A DNA stretch of 64,000 nucleotides from JAUSIF01 sp963711595 (GCA_963711595.1 CAVQER010000003.1:62001-126000), one strand, 5' to 3'; positions 25,304 to 34,570 are shown, counted from the stretch's first letter. Numbers and translations: made by a program. The notes: a model not told the origin generated them from the sequence alone.

Positions 25304-26185
25304 ATGCAGAAACGCGCCATTTTCGGGAATCGGCTTCTGCCTTTCGCGCTGCTCGCGCCGCAGATCGTCGTCACCATTGTCTTCTTCTATTGGCCGGCGA
25401 GCCAGGCGGTGTGGCAGTCGTTCCTGTTGCAGGACGCCTTTGGCCTGCAAACGACGTTCGTCTGGCTGGAAAACTACGTCACGCTCCTCACCGATCCCGA
25501 CTACTACAATACGATCGTCAACACGCTCGTCTTTTCCACCGCAGTCAGTCTGATCTCACTGTCGAGCGCGCTGTTGCTCGCGGTCATGGCCGACAAGCCG
25601 CTGCGCGCGGCCACCGCCTACCGGACGCTGCTGATCTGGCCCTATGCCGTTGCGCCCGCTGTCGCGGGCGTGCTCTGGGTGTTCATGCTGCACCCCTCGC
25701 TTGGCATCATCGCACGCGGCTTGCGCGAGCTGGGGATCGCGTGGAACCCGCTGCTCAACGGCAACGACGCAATGACCATGGTGGTGCTTGCGGCCGCATG
25801 GAAGCAGATTTCCTACAACTTCCTGTTCTTTCTTGCCGGTCTCGCCGCAATCCCGCGCAGCATCATCGAGGCCGCGGCAATCGACGGCGCGCGTTCGACA
25901 CGCCGCTTCTGGACGATCGTATTTCCCCTCCTGTCGCCAACGACTTTCTTTCTGCTCGTCGTCAACATCGTTTACGCCTTCTTCGACACGTTCGGCGTGA
26001 TCGATGCGATGACCGGGGGCGGTCCGGCTAAGGCCACGGAGACGCTGGTCTTTAAGGTCTATGCCGATGGGCGCCTCGGCGGCGATCTCGGCGGCTCGGC
26101 CGCGCAGTCGGTGATCCTCATGGTCATCGTGATCGGACTGACGGCAATCCAGTTCCGATACATCGAGCGCAAGGTGACGTACTGA
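25304..26185 (+). CDS. ugpA: UgpA-like ABC transporter permease
   Basis: Inner-membrane permease of 293 residues with six hydrophobic segments. The EAA coupling loop reads EAAAIDGARSTRRFWTIVFP around residues 188-207. VIDAMTGGGPAKATETLVFKVY is typical of UgpA. It forms the channel with UgpE, and their genes overlap (TGATG at 26183-26187). Confidence 0.92.
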   Translation: MQKRAIFGNRLLPFALLAPQIVVTIVFFYWPASQAVWQSFLLQDAFGLQTTFVWLENYVTLLTDPDYYNTIVNTLVFSTAVSLISLSSALLLAVMADKPLRAATAYRTLLIWPYAVAPAVAGVLWVFMLHPSLGIIARGLRELGIAWNPLLNGNDAMTMVVLAAAWKQISYNFLFFLAGLAAIPRSIIEAAAIDGARSTRRFWTIVFPLLSPTTFFLLVVNIVYAFFDTFGVIDAMTGGGPAKATETLVFKVYADGRLGGDLGGSAAQSVILMVIVIGLTAIQFRYIERKVTY

Positions 26186-27033
26186 TGGTCGAACGCAAAC
26201 GCATCGGAAACATCGTCCCGCACGTCATCCTCTGGATCGGGGTCGCGATCGTCGCGTTTCCGGTGTATCTCGCCTTCGTCGGTTCGACCCACGATGCGGC
26301 AAGCATCGCCAACGGGCAGATGCCGATCACGCCCGGCCCCTATTTCTACCAGAACTACTATCGGACGATCTTCGTCGGCACCAGCGCGACCACGCGCGAG
26401 CCTGTCGCAACGATGATCGTCAACAGTTTCGTGATGGCGATGGTGATCGCCTGCGGCAAGATCGCGATCTCGATCATCTCCGCCTATGCGGTCGTCTACT
26501 TCCGCTTTCCCTTCCGGATGGCGGCCTTCTGGATCATCTTCATCACGCTGATGCTACCGGTCGAGGTACGCATCTATCCGACGTACAAGGTAGCTGCCGA
26601 TCTCAACCTGCTCGACACCTATACCGGCCTCACGCTGCCTTTGATCGCGTCCGCCACAGCGACATTGTTGTTTCGTCAGTTCTTCATGACGGTGCCGGAT
26701 GAACTCGTAGAGGCCTCCCGCATCGACGGCGCAGGGCCGTTCCGCTTCTTCAAGGATACGTTGCTGCCGCTCTCGCGAACCAACATGGCGGCCTTGTTCG
26801 TGATCCTGTTCATCTACGGCTGGAATCAGTACCTGTGGCCGCTCCTCATCACCACGCGCGACGACATGCAGACGATCATCATCGGCATCAAGAAAATGAT
26901 CGTGACATCTGACGCGCTCACGGAATGGCAGCTCGTGATGGCGACAGTGATGCTCGCGATGCTGCCGCCTGTGTTCGTGGTCATCACGATGCAGCGTTTG
27001 TTCGTGCGCGGCCTGATCGAGACGGAAAAGTAG
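26185..27033 (+). CDS. ugpE: UgpE-like ABC transporter permease
   Basis: Second permease of the importer, 282 residues with six hydrophobic segments. The coupling loop is EASRIDGAGPFRFFKDTLLP, and LPVEVRIYPTYKVAADLNLLDTY and GWNQYLWPLLIT are UgpE-like. It is translated directly from the ugpA stop. The ATPase gene follows after nine bases. Confidence 0.92.
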   Translation: MVERKRIGNIVPHVILWIGVAIVAFPVYLAFVGSTHDAASIANGQMPITPGPYFYQNYYRTIFVGTSATTREPVATMIVNSFVMAMVIACGKIAISIISAYAVVYFRFPFRMAAFWIIFITLMLPVEVRIYPTYKVAADLNLLDTYTGLTLPLIASATATLLFRQFFMTVPDELVEASRIDGAGPFRFFKDTLLPLSRTNMAALFVILFIYGWNQYLWPLLITTRDDMQTIIIGIKKMIVTSDALTEWQLVMATVMLAMLPPVFVVITMQRLFVRGLIETEK

Positions 27034-27042
27034 GAGCGCCCG

Positions 27043-28107
27043 ATGGCGGAAGTGTCCCTGCAGGACGCGCGGAAGGTCTACGCGGGCGATGTTTCCGCCG
27101 TTAAAGGCGTCAGTTTCGCCGTGCCGGACGGGCATTTCTGCGTGCTGGTCGGGCCTTCCGGCTGCGGAAAATCGACTCTTCTACGCATGATCGCGGGACT
27201 CGAAACGGTGACTTCCGGCGAGGTCCGCATCGGCGGCGGGGTGGTGAACGACGTCGAACCGTCGGAACGCGACATCGCGATGGTGTTCCAGAACTACGCG
27301 CTCTACCCGCACATGAACGTGTTCGACAACCTCGCCTACGGCTTGCGCAACCGAGGCACGCCGAAACCGGAGATAGAAACGCGGGTGCGCGAGGCGGCGC
27401 GGATCCTCGAGATCGAGCAGCTACTGAAGCGCCGTCCGCGAGAGCTTTCCGGCGGCCAGCGACAACGCGTTGCGATGGGGCGGGCGATCGTACGCAAGCC
27501 CAAGGTGTTCCTGTTCGACGAGCCACTGTCTAATCTCGATGCCAAGCTTCGCGTGTCCATGCGCGTGGAAATCCGGAAATTGCAGCGCGCGCTTGCGACA
27601 ACTTCGATCTACGTTACGCACGATCAGCTGGAAGCGATGACGCTCGCGGACATGCTGGTCGTGATGAATGCGGGCCGCGTCGAGCAGATCGGACCGCCGC
27701 TTGCCGTCTATGAGCGGCCCGCGACCACCTTTGTCGCGTCGTTCATCGGCGCGCCGCCGATGAATCTGTTGACGATGAACCATGCGGACGCAGCGAAGCT
27801 GGTCGATGGCGCCGCGAGCCACGTGCCGGCGGAAGGTGCCATACTCGGCATGCGCCCGGAAGATCTCGAGCTATCCACGGACGGTTCGCAGCCGGCCGGC
27901 GGTATTTCGCTCGATCTGACCGTGGGGGCGGTCGAACGGGTCGGCCCCGAAACGTTCGTGTACGGTGCACTCGAGCGTGGCGGCGACATCATCGTCCGCC
28001 TGCCGGGGCAATCGGCGCCGGCGACGGGCGAGCGCGTGACAGCCGTTGCAGGCCGCGACAAGCTGCACCTCTTCAGCATCGACGGGCAGAAGCGGCTCAT
28101 CAACTGA
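27043..28107 (+). CDS. ugpC: UgpC-like ABC transporter ATP-binding protein
   Basis: ATPase of the CUT1 sugar-import class, 354 residues. Walker A is GPSGCGKST near residue 37, the signature LSGGQRQRVAMGRAI, Walker B VFLFDEPLSNLDAKLR and the switch His in IYVTHDQLEAMTLAD. The C-terminal part (from about 240) is the regulatory TOBE domain with GMRPEDLEL. It completes a ugpB-VOC-ugpA-ugpE-ugpC series. A gap of about 120 AT-richer bases follows before the response regulator. Confidence 0.93.
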   Translation: MAEVSLQDARKVYAGDVSAVKGVSFAVPDGHFCVLVGPSGCGKSTLLRMIAGLETVTSGEVRIGGGVVNDVEPSERDIAMVFQNYALYPHMNVFDNLAYGLRNRGTPKPEIETRVREAARILEIEQLLKRRPRELSGGQRQRVAMGRAIVRKPKVFLFDEPLSNLDAKLRVSMRVEIRKLQRALATTSIYVTHDQLEAMTLADMLVVMNAGRVEQIGPPLAVYERPATTFVASFIGAPPMNLLTMNHADAAKLVDGAASHVPAEGAILGMRPEDLELSTDGSQPAGGISLDLTVGAVERVGPETFVYGALERGGDIIVRLPGQSAPATGERVTAVAGRDKLHLFSIDGQKRLIN

Positions 28108-28229
28108 CCGATTCGACTTGATTCCAAAAATCGCGCCGCGAACTCTCTTCTAAATTTCGCAATTAGATTCTCGAAGCATTATGACTTTGAGTGTCGAATG
28201 TCCCGCCGGACCGCGTCTTAGGACCCGAG

Positions 28230-28868
28230 ATGACAAGAATCTTGCTGGCCGACGATCACGCGGTTGTACGGAGGGGTGTGCGTGCGCTTCTCGAGGCGCA
28301 TCGGGGATTCGAGGTATGCGGCGAGGCCTCGAACGGCCGCGAGGCGGTCGAGATGGCCGCGGAACAACAGCCGGACGTCGTGGTGCTGGATATCTCGCTA
28401 CCCGTGCTGAACGGGGTCGATGCGACGCGACAGATCCACAAATGCGCGCCCGGGTCCGAAGTCCTAATCTTCACAATGCATGACAGCGAGGAGGTGATCC
28501 GCGAGGCGCTACACGTCGGCGCGCGCGGCTGCCTGCTCAAATCCGAGGCGGACCAACAGATTGTTCCCGCCGTTGAAGCGCTATCCCGCCACCGTCCGTT
28601 TCTTTCGACCCAGATCGCCGATCTTCTGTTTGATTCAATTGCCGGCCAGCGCGAGATGGGGGCGAACCACAGCCCCCTCACGCCGCGCGAGCGCGAGATC
28701 GTTCAGCTCGTTGCGGAAGGCTACAGCAACAAGAAGATCGCGAAGATCACCGGGATCAGCGTGAAAACCGTGGAGACGCACCGCGCGGTTTCGATGCGCA
28801 AACTTAAGATCCATTCGACCGCGGAACTCGTCCGCTATGCCGTCCGCAGCAAGCTGATCCAGGCCTAG
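28230..28868 (+). CDS. NarL/FixJ-family response regulator
   Basis: 212 residues: receiver domain with acidic pocket Asp8-Asp9 and phospho-acceptor Asp54 in VVLDISLP, then a LuxR-type helix-turn-helix, LTPREREIVQLVAEGYSNKKIAK and ISVKTVETHRAVSMRKL. ATG at 28230 is preferred over 28191 because translation gives the standard MTRILLADDH start with AGGA upstream. It is convergent with a histidine kinase gene that ends 29 bases away, so the two probably form one two-component system. Targets are unknown; the neighbouring sugar importer is a candidate. Confidence 0.9.
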   Translation: MTRILLADDHAVVRRGVRALLEAHRGFEVCGEASNGREAVEMAAEQQPDVVVLDISLPVLNGVDATRQIHKCAPGSEVLIFTMHDSEEVIREALHVGARGCLLKSEADQQIVPAVEALSRHRPFLSTQIADLLFDSIAGQREMGANHSPLTPREREIVQLVAEGYSNKKIAKITGISVKTVETHRAVSMRKLKIHSTAELVRYAVRSKLIQA

Positions 28869-28896
28869 GATCGCCCGGCCCCACCAGAAAGCCCCA

Positions 28897-30432
28897 TCAG
28901 GCGGCCGTTTCCACGATGGACGCGGCCCGCTCCGGAATGCTTGCGCGGATCAGGGTGCCCTTGGAGTCGCTCGTAAGCTCTAGTTCGCCGCGGAACTGCT
29001 GAACTCGCGCGCGCATACCCAAAATCCCGACGCCGAAAGCAGAGTCGTCTTCGACATTCGATGCGTTCGGAAAGCCTTTCCCGTTGTCGCGAATCTCGAG
29101 AACCGTGTGCCGGTTCTTGTTGCTCAAGGAGATGCGCACTTCTGTCGCCCGCGCATGCCGGAAGACGTTGATTAGCGCCTCCTGTGCCACGCGCATCAGT
29201 GCCGTCGATATGCCGTGCGAGCCGCACGAGAAGTCGTTTGCGATCGAAAGCCGCGCTTGGATGCGGGTTCGCCGCGAGAAGCCCGTCACAAAACGCCGCA
29301 ATGCGTCGCCAAGGCCGAGCGATTCCAGAATCGGCGGATGCAGCAGATAGCTGAACGCGCGAATCTCACGCTGCGCTTCGCGCGAAACCTGCCGAAGCTC
29401 GGCGATAATTTCTCCGACTTCCTCGCCGGCGTTCAGGCCGGCGAGGTTGGGTCGAAGCAGGTTATCGAGCCTCGCCACCGCAAGGCCGACCGCTACCAGA
29501 TGTTGCGCGGTAGAGTCGTGAAGTTCGCGGGCGATCCGCCGACGCTCCTGGTTCTGCGTCTCAAGCAAGCGGCTCGAGATTCGCTTGAGATCTTCTAGGA
29601 GATGCCGGTTGTCGCTGACGTCGATCGCCGAGCCGATGATCTGATTCACGACACCCTTCGTGCGCTTCAGGACCGTGTCACTGCTGCGCAGCCAGACGTA
29701 GTGTCCGTCCGCCCGCCGCGCACGATATTCAACGGAGCGGATCTCGCGATCGCGCAGCTGCGACAAGGCCGAAAGATGCTCCGCGACAATTTCCTGATCG
29801 CTCGGATGCACAAGGTTGAAAAGGAACGAGGCTTCGCAATTCTGCAGATCTCCCGCATCATAGCCAAGGATGCGCTGTACGCGCTGATTGATGTACGTGA
29901 TCTTCCGCTCGGCGAGGTCGGCCACGTAGAGAATGTCGTGCGTCGTCGCCGCGAGCCGTTCGAGAAGTTTTGGATCAATCTCGTGGTCGTGGTCCTGTTC
30001 GCCGACGGGTTCTTCCGCCACAGCGCTCGCGCGCGCGATGACTTGCGCCTCGCCGCGCGGCGTATCCTGCAAGGGGGTCAGCGTGAACTTCCAAAGCGTC
30101 TCAATGCCGTTGCGGCGCACCGGAATCTTGAATTCCACGCCGCTGCGCGCTTCGACGCATTTGCCGAGATGATGCTCGACCGCTTCGCAGATCGAGCCCG
30201 GAAGGGCCGCGCTTAGGTGCTTGCCGCGCGCGAGCTGGCGCTTTCCCAGCGACTCCGCAAAAGCGTCATCGAATGAGTCGATGTGGAAGCCGCCACTCGC
30301 AAGCTTCGACACCACGAAATGGGAGTCGCTCCTGTCTCTGCGCGACTCGCTTGCCTGGCTTGTCGGGTATTTCTCTAAGGCTCCGGCCAGCTGATTCTTG
30401 CGGACCGAGGCCAGTCGTTCTCCCGCCTGCAT
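28897..30432 (-). CDS. Soluble PAS-domain sensor histidine kinase (HisKA_3/NarX class)
   Basis: About 511 residues without a transmembrane segment. A PAS-like region (roughly 35-145) and a clear PAS_3-type domain (roughly 165-290, with DILYVADLAERKITYINQ and YVWLRSSDTVLKR) precede the dimerisation region RRRIARELHDSTAQH, with phospho-acceptor His305, and the ATPase domain with RVAQEALINVFRHA and IRDNGKGFP. ATG 30432 has GGGGAGG seven bases upstream; the frame is open to 30696 but that extension has no domain. Likely senses a cytoplasmic or redox signal and phosphorylates the convergent NarL-type regulator. Confidence 0.88.
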   Translation of the reverse strand: MQAGERLASVRKNQLAGALEKYPTSQASESRRDRSDSHFVVSKLASGGFHIDSFDDAFAESLGKRQLARGKHLSAALPGSICEAVEHHLGKCVEARSGVEFKIPVRRNGIETLWKFTLTPLQDTPRGEAQVIARASAVAEEPVGEQDHDHEIDPKLLERLAATTHDILYVADLAERKITYINQRVQRILGYDAGDLQNCEASFLFNLVHPSDQEIVAEHLSALSQLRDREIRSVEYRARRADGHYVWLRSSDTVLKRTKGVVNQIIGSAIDVSDNRHLLEDLKRISSRLLETQNQERRRIARELHDSTAQHLVAVGLAVARLDNLLRPNLAGLNAGEEVGEIIAELRQVSREAQREIRAFSYLLHPPILESLGLGDALRRFVTGFSRRTRIQARLSIANDFSCGSHGISTALMRVAQEALINVFRHARATEVRISLSNKNRHTVLEIRDNGKGFPNASNVEDDSAFGVGILGMRARVQQFRGELELTSDSKGTLIRASIPERAASIVETAA

Positions 30433-30901
30433 CGGGCGACCTCCCCAGTTCTCTAGTGCCGATGTGCGAGGATGCCGCCACTCAAGTTCCAAAGTGGTAT
30501 CCTGGGATGGAGAAATTGTATCTAAGCCTTCGGCAATTTGCTGCTGACCGACCGATGAATTGAGTGATTGCAACGACTCGCGTCGAGACGAGTGAACGCG
30601 TCGCGAAAACGTGATGGCGTTCGTTTTCCGAATGCGCCGCCACAATTCGCGATGACGCATGAATGCGATTGCCTGGCGCGTGGGTCTCAAATGCACCGCT
30701 TTTTATTCAAGCCGAGCGAGTTTGCTCAGGTGTTCGCCCGATCCGGACCCCGGCGACCGCCCGATAGCGAAGGATCGCGGCTGGGAGTTCAATCGCCCCG
30801 CTCGCAAGAGCCGGCGGCGGCTCTGCTCGGAAGAAAACAAACCCGGCAGGTTTCCTTCTCCCGACTGAATAGAGCCGCCGCCGCTAGCCGGACTCCAGAA
30901 A
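30433..30901. other. Intergenic region without a supported gene
   Basis: These 469 bases separate the divergent kinase and the small membrane protein at 30902. Open frames here have no family features. A TACAAT hexamer read on the minus strand (30515-30520) could be the -10 box of the kinase promoter, but no good -35 box is placed at a suitable distance. Nothing else is evident. Confidence 0.4.
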
Positions 30902-31246
30902 ATGCGGCTCCCTTACTTCGTTTTCGGTTCGTACATCGTCGGCGCGATCGTCGTGTTCGCGGCGTTCGTTGCGTCCGCGTATCTTGTCAGACCGACTGGC
31001 TCGGCGTCGCTCGTCCACATGCCGCTTCACGCAGCGATGCTCGACATCATTCGCTGCAGCCCGCCCACCCATCCCAACGAGTGGCAACGGAAGACGGGCC
31101 TCACTCCAACGTCGGCAGCGCACGACCTCGCGCGCGAGGGGCTTTTCCACCGCGCGGACATCTACGATCCGAACGATTGCGGACGCGTCATCACGCAGGC
31201 AATGAGCCCGGCAATTGTGCCAGCTAACCCGGCACATCCTGGCTGA
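30902..31246 (+). CDS. Small hypothetical protein with one N-terminal membrane segment
   Basis: 114 residues; I do not recognise a family. Residues 7-28 (FGSYIVGAIVVFAAFVASAY) form a hydrophobic helix or uncleaved signal. The rest is soluble, with two Cys in IIRCSPP and NDCGRV, and DLAREGLFHRADIYDPNDC. Third codon positions are mostly G or C, which supports coding. No clear ribosome-binding site. It ends 11 bases before a secreted-protein gene. Confidence 0.5.
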   Translation: MRLPYFVFGSYIVGAIVVFAAFVASAYLVRPTGSASLVHMPLHAAMLDIIRCSPPTHPNEWQRKTGLTPTSAAHDLAREGLFHRADIYDPNDCGRVITQAMSPAIVPANPAHPG

Positions 31247-31257
31247 CTGGTATCCTG

Positions 31258-31668
31258 GTGTTCCTCCTTATTATGCGCAGCGCGCTCCTGGGTTTGGCTC
31301 TCGGTCTAGCCGCCAGTCCCTCCCTGGCTGCCTCGCTCGAGGAGTTGCAGGGCGCTTGGGCCTCGACCAGCAGTTCCTGCGCAGAGATGTTTTCCAGGAA
31401 AGGCGGCAAGCTCAGCGTGAACCGCGACAACATGGCGAACATCGGCTTCATCGTCGACGGCAAGCGGTTCGAAGGACCGAACGCGAGCTGCAACGTCATC
31501 TCGACGAAAACGTCTGGCGCGACACTCACCTTCGCGCTCGATTGCCGAACGCAGATCATTTTCGACACGGCGATCGTCTCCGTCCGGATGCTGGATGCGA
31601 ACAGACTCGTTCGCTTCAATCCTGAGTTTCCGGAGCTCGACTACCACTATCAGCGCTGCAATCCGTAA
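31258..31668 (+). CDS. Secreted hypothetical protein
   Basis: 136 residues with a signal peptide (ALLGLALGLAASPSLAAS) cleaved near residue 25. The mature part starts LEELQGAWASTSSSCAEMF and has four Cys (about 41, 80, 96 and 134), so two disulfides are possible in the periplasm. No family is recognised. The ATG at 31273 would also give a full signal peptide and may be the true start. Strong G/C third positions support coding. Confidence 0.6.
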   Translation: MFLLIMRSALLGLALGLAASPSLAASLEELQGAWASTSSSCAEMFSRKGGKLSVNRDNMANIGFIVDGKRFEGPNASCNVISTKTSGATLTFALDCRTQIIFDTAIVSVRMLDANRLVRFNPEFPELDYHYQRCNP

Positions 31669-31811
31669 CTGCTCGCCCACCTCACCTGTTTCGGCGGCGT
31701 CCGCGGCGCGGTCGAGCGCGAGCTAATCCGCATCGATCTCGGGGATTCTCCTGATGGTTCCGTGCGCATGAATGCGCGGGAATCCCCCGAAAAACTAACG
31801 AGGGGGTCGCC

Positions 31812-34265
31812 ATGCGTACCTTCGGAAAATTCGTCGCAATCGTCTTCGGAATTATCGTCGCCGCGCTTACGTTAGCGATCCTTCTCCACCAGAATACGGT
31901 TGCACAGGGACAAGCGACCAAAGGGTCGCCGCAGGCGACCGTGCCCGGCGAGGCTCCCTGGCCGCGCGTGTTCTCGGCTGAGGGCTACGAGATTGTCGTG
32001 CACCAGCCGCAGATCGACCGCTGGCAGGATGACAAGATCGAGGGCCGAGCCGCCGTCTCGATCAACAAGGGATCCACGCCGGAACCCACACTCGGCGTGA
32101 TTTGGCTTTCCGCGCGCACGAGCGTCGACCGGAAGGCTGGACTTGTCTCACTGGACGATCTGCAGGTGACACGCGCCAACTTCCCGTCGGAACCCGATCG
32201 TACCGACGAGTATCTTGGGATCATCAAGGCAAACGTCCCGGCTCGCGCACGCACGATCGCGCTGGAGCGGCTGAAGGCAACGCTCGCGGTGAGCGACGTG
32301 GAAAAGCAGGCGGCGCAAGCCCATCCCGTCAAGAACGACGTGCCCCGGATCATATACAGCAGTACCCCGGCGCTGCTCATACTCATCGACGGCAATCCCG
32401 TGTTTCGGCCGGTGCAGAACACGAAGCTTCGTCGCGCGATCAACACTCGAGCTCTGATCGTGCTCGACGAGACCAGCGGCGACTACTACCTGCGCGTTTT
32501 CAAGCGCTGGATGCAGGCATCCGCAATCGACGGCCCGTGGACGCCGGCGCCGAATCCGCCGGCTGCTCTCGCAACAGTGATCAAGAGCGTCGGCAAGGAG
32601 ACCGATCTGCTTGACGAGCCGCCCGCAGACATCGCGCCGGCAGTGAGCAAGGGCGTCCTGCCGACTATCTACGTGAGCACAACGCCCACGGAACTGCTCC
32701 AGTCGACGGGCCAGGTAGAGTACTCACCGATACCGAGTACGCAGCTCCTGTACGTCGGCAACATGTCCAGTCACGTGTTGATCGACACGACGACGCAGGA
32801 CCACTACGTGCTGCTGTCAGGCCGCTGGTTTCGCACCAGGTCCATGGCGAACGGGCCGTGGGAATACGTGCCAAACAACAAGCTCCCTGCGGACTTCGCG
32901 AAGATTCCGGAGAGTCATCCGAAAGGCGATGTGCTCGCATCGGTCAGCGGAACGCCGCAGGCTGACGAGGCCATGATTGACAATCAGATCCCGCAAACAG
33001 CGGCGGTCAATCGGAAGACGGCGACCACAAAGGTGGAATTCGACGGCAGCCCGCAGTTGAAGCCGATCGAGGGCACGTCGCTCCAGTACATAGCTAACAC
33101 CCGGACGCCTGTGATCGTCGCCGGTGACGGGTCCTACTACGCGGTCGACCGCGGCGTCTGGTTCGTTGCGACCTCTCCGTCCGGACCATGGGTGGTCGCC
33201 GACAAGATACCGGTCGAGATCTATTCGATTCCGGCGAGCTCGCCGCTGCACTACGTCACCTACGTGAAGATCTACGATTCGACTCCGGAGTACGTCCACG
33301 TCGGTTACACGCCCGGGTACAACGGCACGGTCATCAATCCAGATGGCGTCGTGGTTTACGGCACCGGCTACTACTACCCGGGCTGGGCCGAAGACTACTG
33401 GTACCCGTGGATGCCGACGTACGGTTACGGCGGCGGATTCTGGTGGGGCGCCGGCACCGGTTTCGTGCTGGGAGCGATTGCCGGTTCCGTTTGGAACGAT
33501 TGGTGGGACCACGGCGACGTCAACTTCAACCGTGACATCCACTTCGACCGCGACAACATCTACAACCGCTGGGACAACAACGTAGTTCGCCCGCGCGACG
33601 ATGTTCGTGACCGTGTCGCTGACCGCGATACGATCCGTGGACCCGACGGCAAGCTCGGCGACAAAGGCAAGCTGGGTGACAAGGGACTCGGAGACAAAGG
33701 CAAGATCGGCGACACGGGGCTCGGAGACAAGGGCAAGCTGGGTGACAAGGGCCTCGGTGACAAGGGCAAGCTTGGCGACAAGGGCGTCGGCGACAAAGGC
33801 AAGCTCGGTGACAAGGGCGTCGGCGATAAAGGCAAGGTCGGCGACAAAGGCCTCGGCGACAAAGGCAAGGTCGGTCCGAAGGAAGACCGAGCCGTCGCGG
33901 ACAAGGGCCTAGGCGATAAGGGCAAAGGTGCCGCCGACAAGGGCAAGGGAGGCGCCGGCAAAGGAGTCGCCGACAAGGGCGCTGCAAGCAAGGGCAAGCC
34001 AAGCCAGGGCGGACCCAAGGATCTCTACGCTGGGAAAGACGGGAACGTGTATCAGCGCGGAACCGATGGTGGCTGGCAGAATCAGAGCGGGCAAAAAGGC
34101 GGGGGCCAGGCGGGTCATCTCGATCGCTCTCACGATGCACGCGCGCGCGGCGACACGACGAGTGGCCCATCACGGCGGCGGCGGACCGAGCATTTCGGGC
34201 GGCCCGCGGCCGGGTGGCGGCGGTGGATTCCACGGCGGCGGCGGACGCGGCGGCGGAGGATTTAG
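31812..34265 (+). CDS. Large membrane-anchored envelope protein with three W/GPW modules and Gly-Asp-Lys repeats (3' end probably frameshifted)
   Basis: 817 residues as read. An N-terminal helix (about 8-28) anchors or exports the protein. Three similar modules follow, each with YY/HY, RW/VW and GPW: RWMQASAIDGPWTPAP, RWFRTRSMANGPWEYVP and VWFVATSPSGPWVVAD. Next come a Tyr/Trp/Gly-rich stretch with a hydrophobic segment (WWGAGTGFVLGAIAGS) and the repeat at 616-690. The last 50 residues are Arg-rich, but the next frame gives a GGGG-rich tail to 34344 as expected for this kind of protein; one extra base near 34130-34175 would explain it. Function unknown, probably envelope-associated. A similar layout occurs in uncharacterised Rhizobiales proteins. 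Confidence 0.75.
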   Translation: MRTFGKFVAIVFGIIVAALTLAILLHQNTVAQGQATKGSPQATVPGEAPWPRVFSAEGYEIVVHQPQIDRWQDDKIEGRAAVSINKGSTPEPTLGVIWLSARTSVDRKAGLVSLDDLQVTRANFPSEPDRTDEYLGIIKANVPARARTIALERLKATLAVSDVEKQAAQAHPVKNDVPRIIYSSTPALLILIDGNPVFRPVQNTKLRRAINTRALIVLDETSGDYYLRVFKRWMQASAIDGPWTPAPNPPAALATVIKSVGKETDLLDEPPADIAPAVSKGVLPTIYVSTTPTELLQSTGQVEYSPIPSTQLLYVGNMSSHVLIDTTTQDHYVLLSGRWFRTRSMANGPWEYVPNNKLPADFAKIPESHPKGDVLASVSGTPQADEAMIDNQIPQTAAVNRKTATTKVEFDGSPQLKPIEGTSLQYIANTRTPVIVAGDGSYYAVDRGVWFVATSPSGPWVVADKIPVEIYSIPASSPLHYVTYVKIYDSTPEYVHVGYTPGYNGTVINPDGVVVYGTGYYYPGWAEDYWYPWMPTYGYGGGFWWGAGTGFVLGAIAGSVWNDWWDHGDVNFNRDIHFDRDNIYNRWDNNVVRPRDDVRDRVADRDTIRGPDGKLGDKGKLGDKGLGDKGKIGDTGLGDKGKLGDKGLGDKGKLGDKGVGDKGKLGDKGVGDKGKVGDKGLGDKGKVGPKEDRAVADKGLGDKGKGAADKGKGGAGKGVADKGAASKGKPSQGGPKDLYAGKDGNVYQRGTDGGWQNQSGQKGGGQAGHLDRSHDARARGDTTSGPSRRRRTEHFGRPAAGWRRWIPRRRRTRRRRI
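33657..33875 (+). repeat. Tandem 33-bp repeat coding for an 11-residue Gly-Asp-Lys unit
   Basis: Six full units of 33 bases start at 33657, 33690, 33723, 33756, 33789 and 33822, plus a partial seventh. Each codes for GDKGKxGDKGx, where x is Leu, Ile or Val. Three Gly-X-Y triplets are followed by Gly-X, so the sequence is collagen-like but interrupted every 11 residues. Degenerate Gly-Lys text continues to about 34010. Confidence 0.85.
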
Positions 34266-34570
34266 TGGCGGTGGTGGACGCGGTGGCGGCGGCGGTGGAC
34301 GTGGTGGTGGCGGTGGTGGGCGCGGCGGCGGCGGGCGGCGCTGATCTCGGCGGTGTTTGAATCGAAGCTTACCGGTTGTCCCCGGGAAATTGCCGGGGGC
34401 CGCTGGGGTATCGCTTCGATAGCGCGGAACGGCGCGAAACGATCCTATGGCCAGGTTGAGGAGACGGCGGCTGCATCTTGGCAGTCGGCCCGGTCGGCTC
34501 CTCCCCCACCGCGGGCCGTCAGCCAAGCAATGCAGCCGCCCACGATTTTGCGCAGCAGGGAGTTGACCAC

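Noticed and set aside
30568..31227. 219-codon plus-strand frame upstream of and overlapping the small membrane protein gene
   Set aside because: Low-complexity Arg/Ser/Pro translation; the frame at 30902 has a credible membrane segment and better codon bias.
33657..33875. Possible CRISPR-like array because of 33-base periodicity
   Set aside because: No unique spacers; the repeat is continuous and in frame within a protein gene.
33526..34233. Minus-strand frames over the Gly-Asp-Lys repeat (Arg/Cys- or Leu/Ser/Pro-rich)
   Set aside because: These repeat-derived frames are mirror images of the plus-strand tandem repeat and have no start signals.
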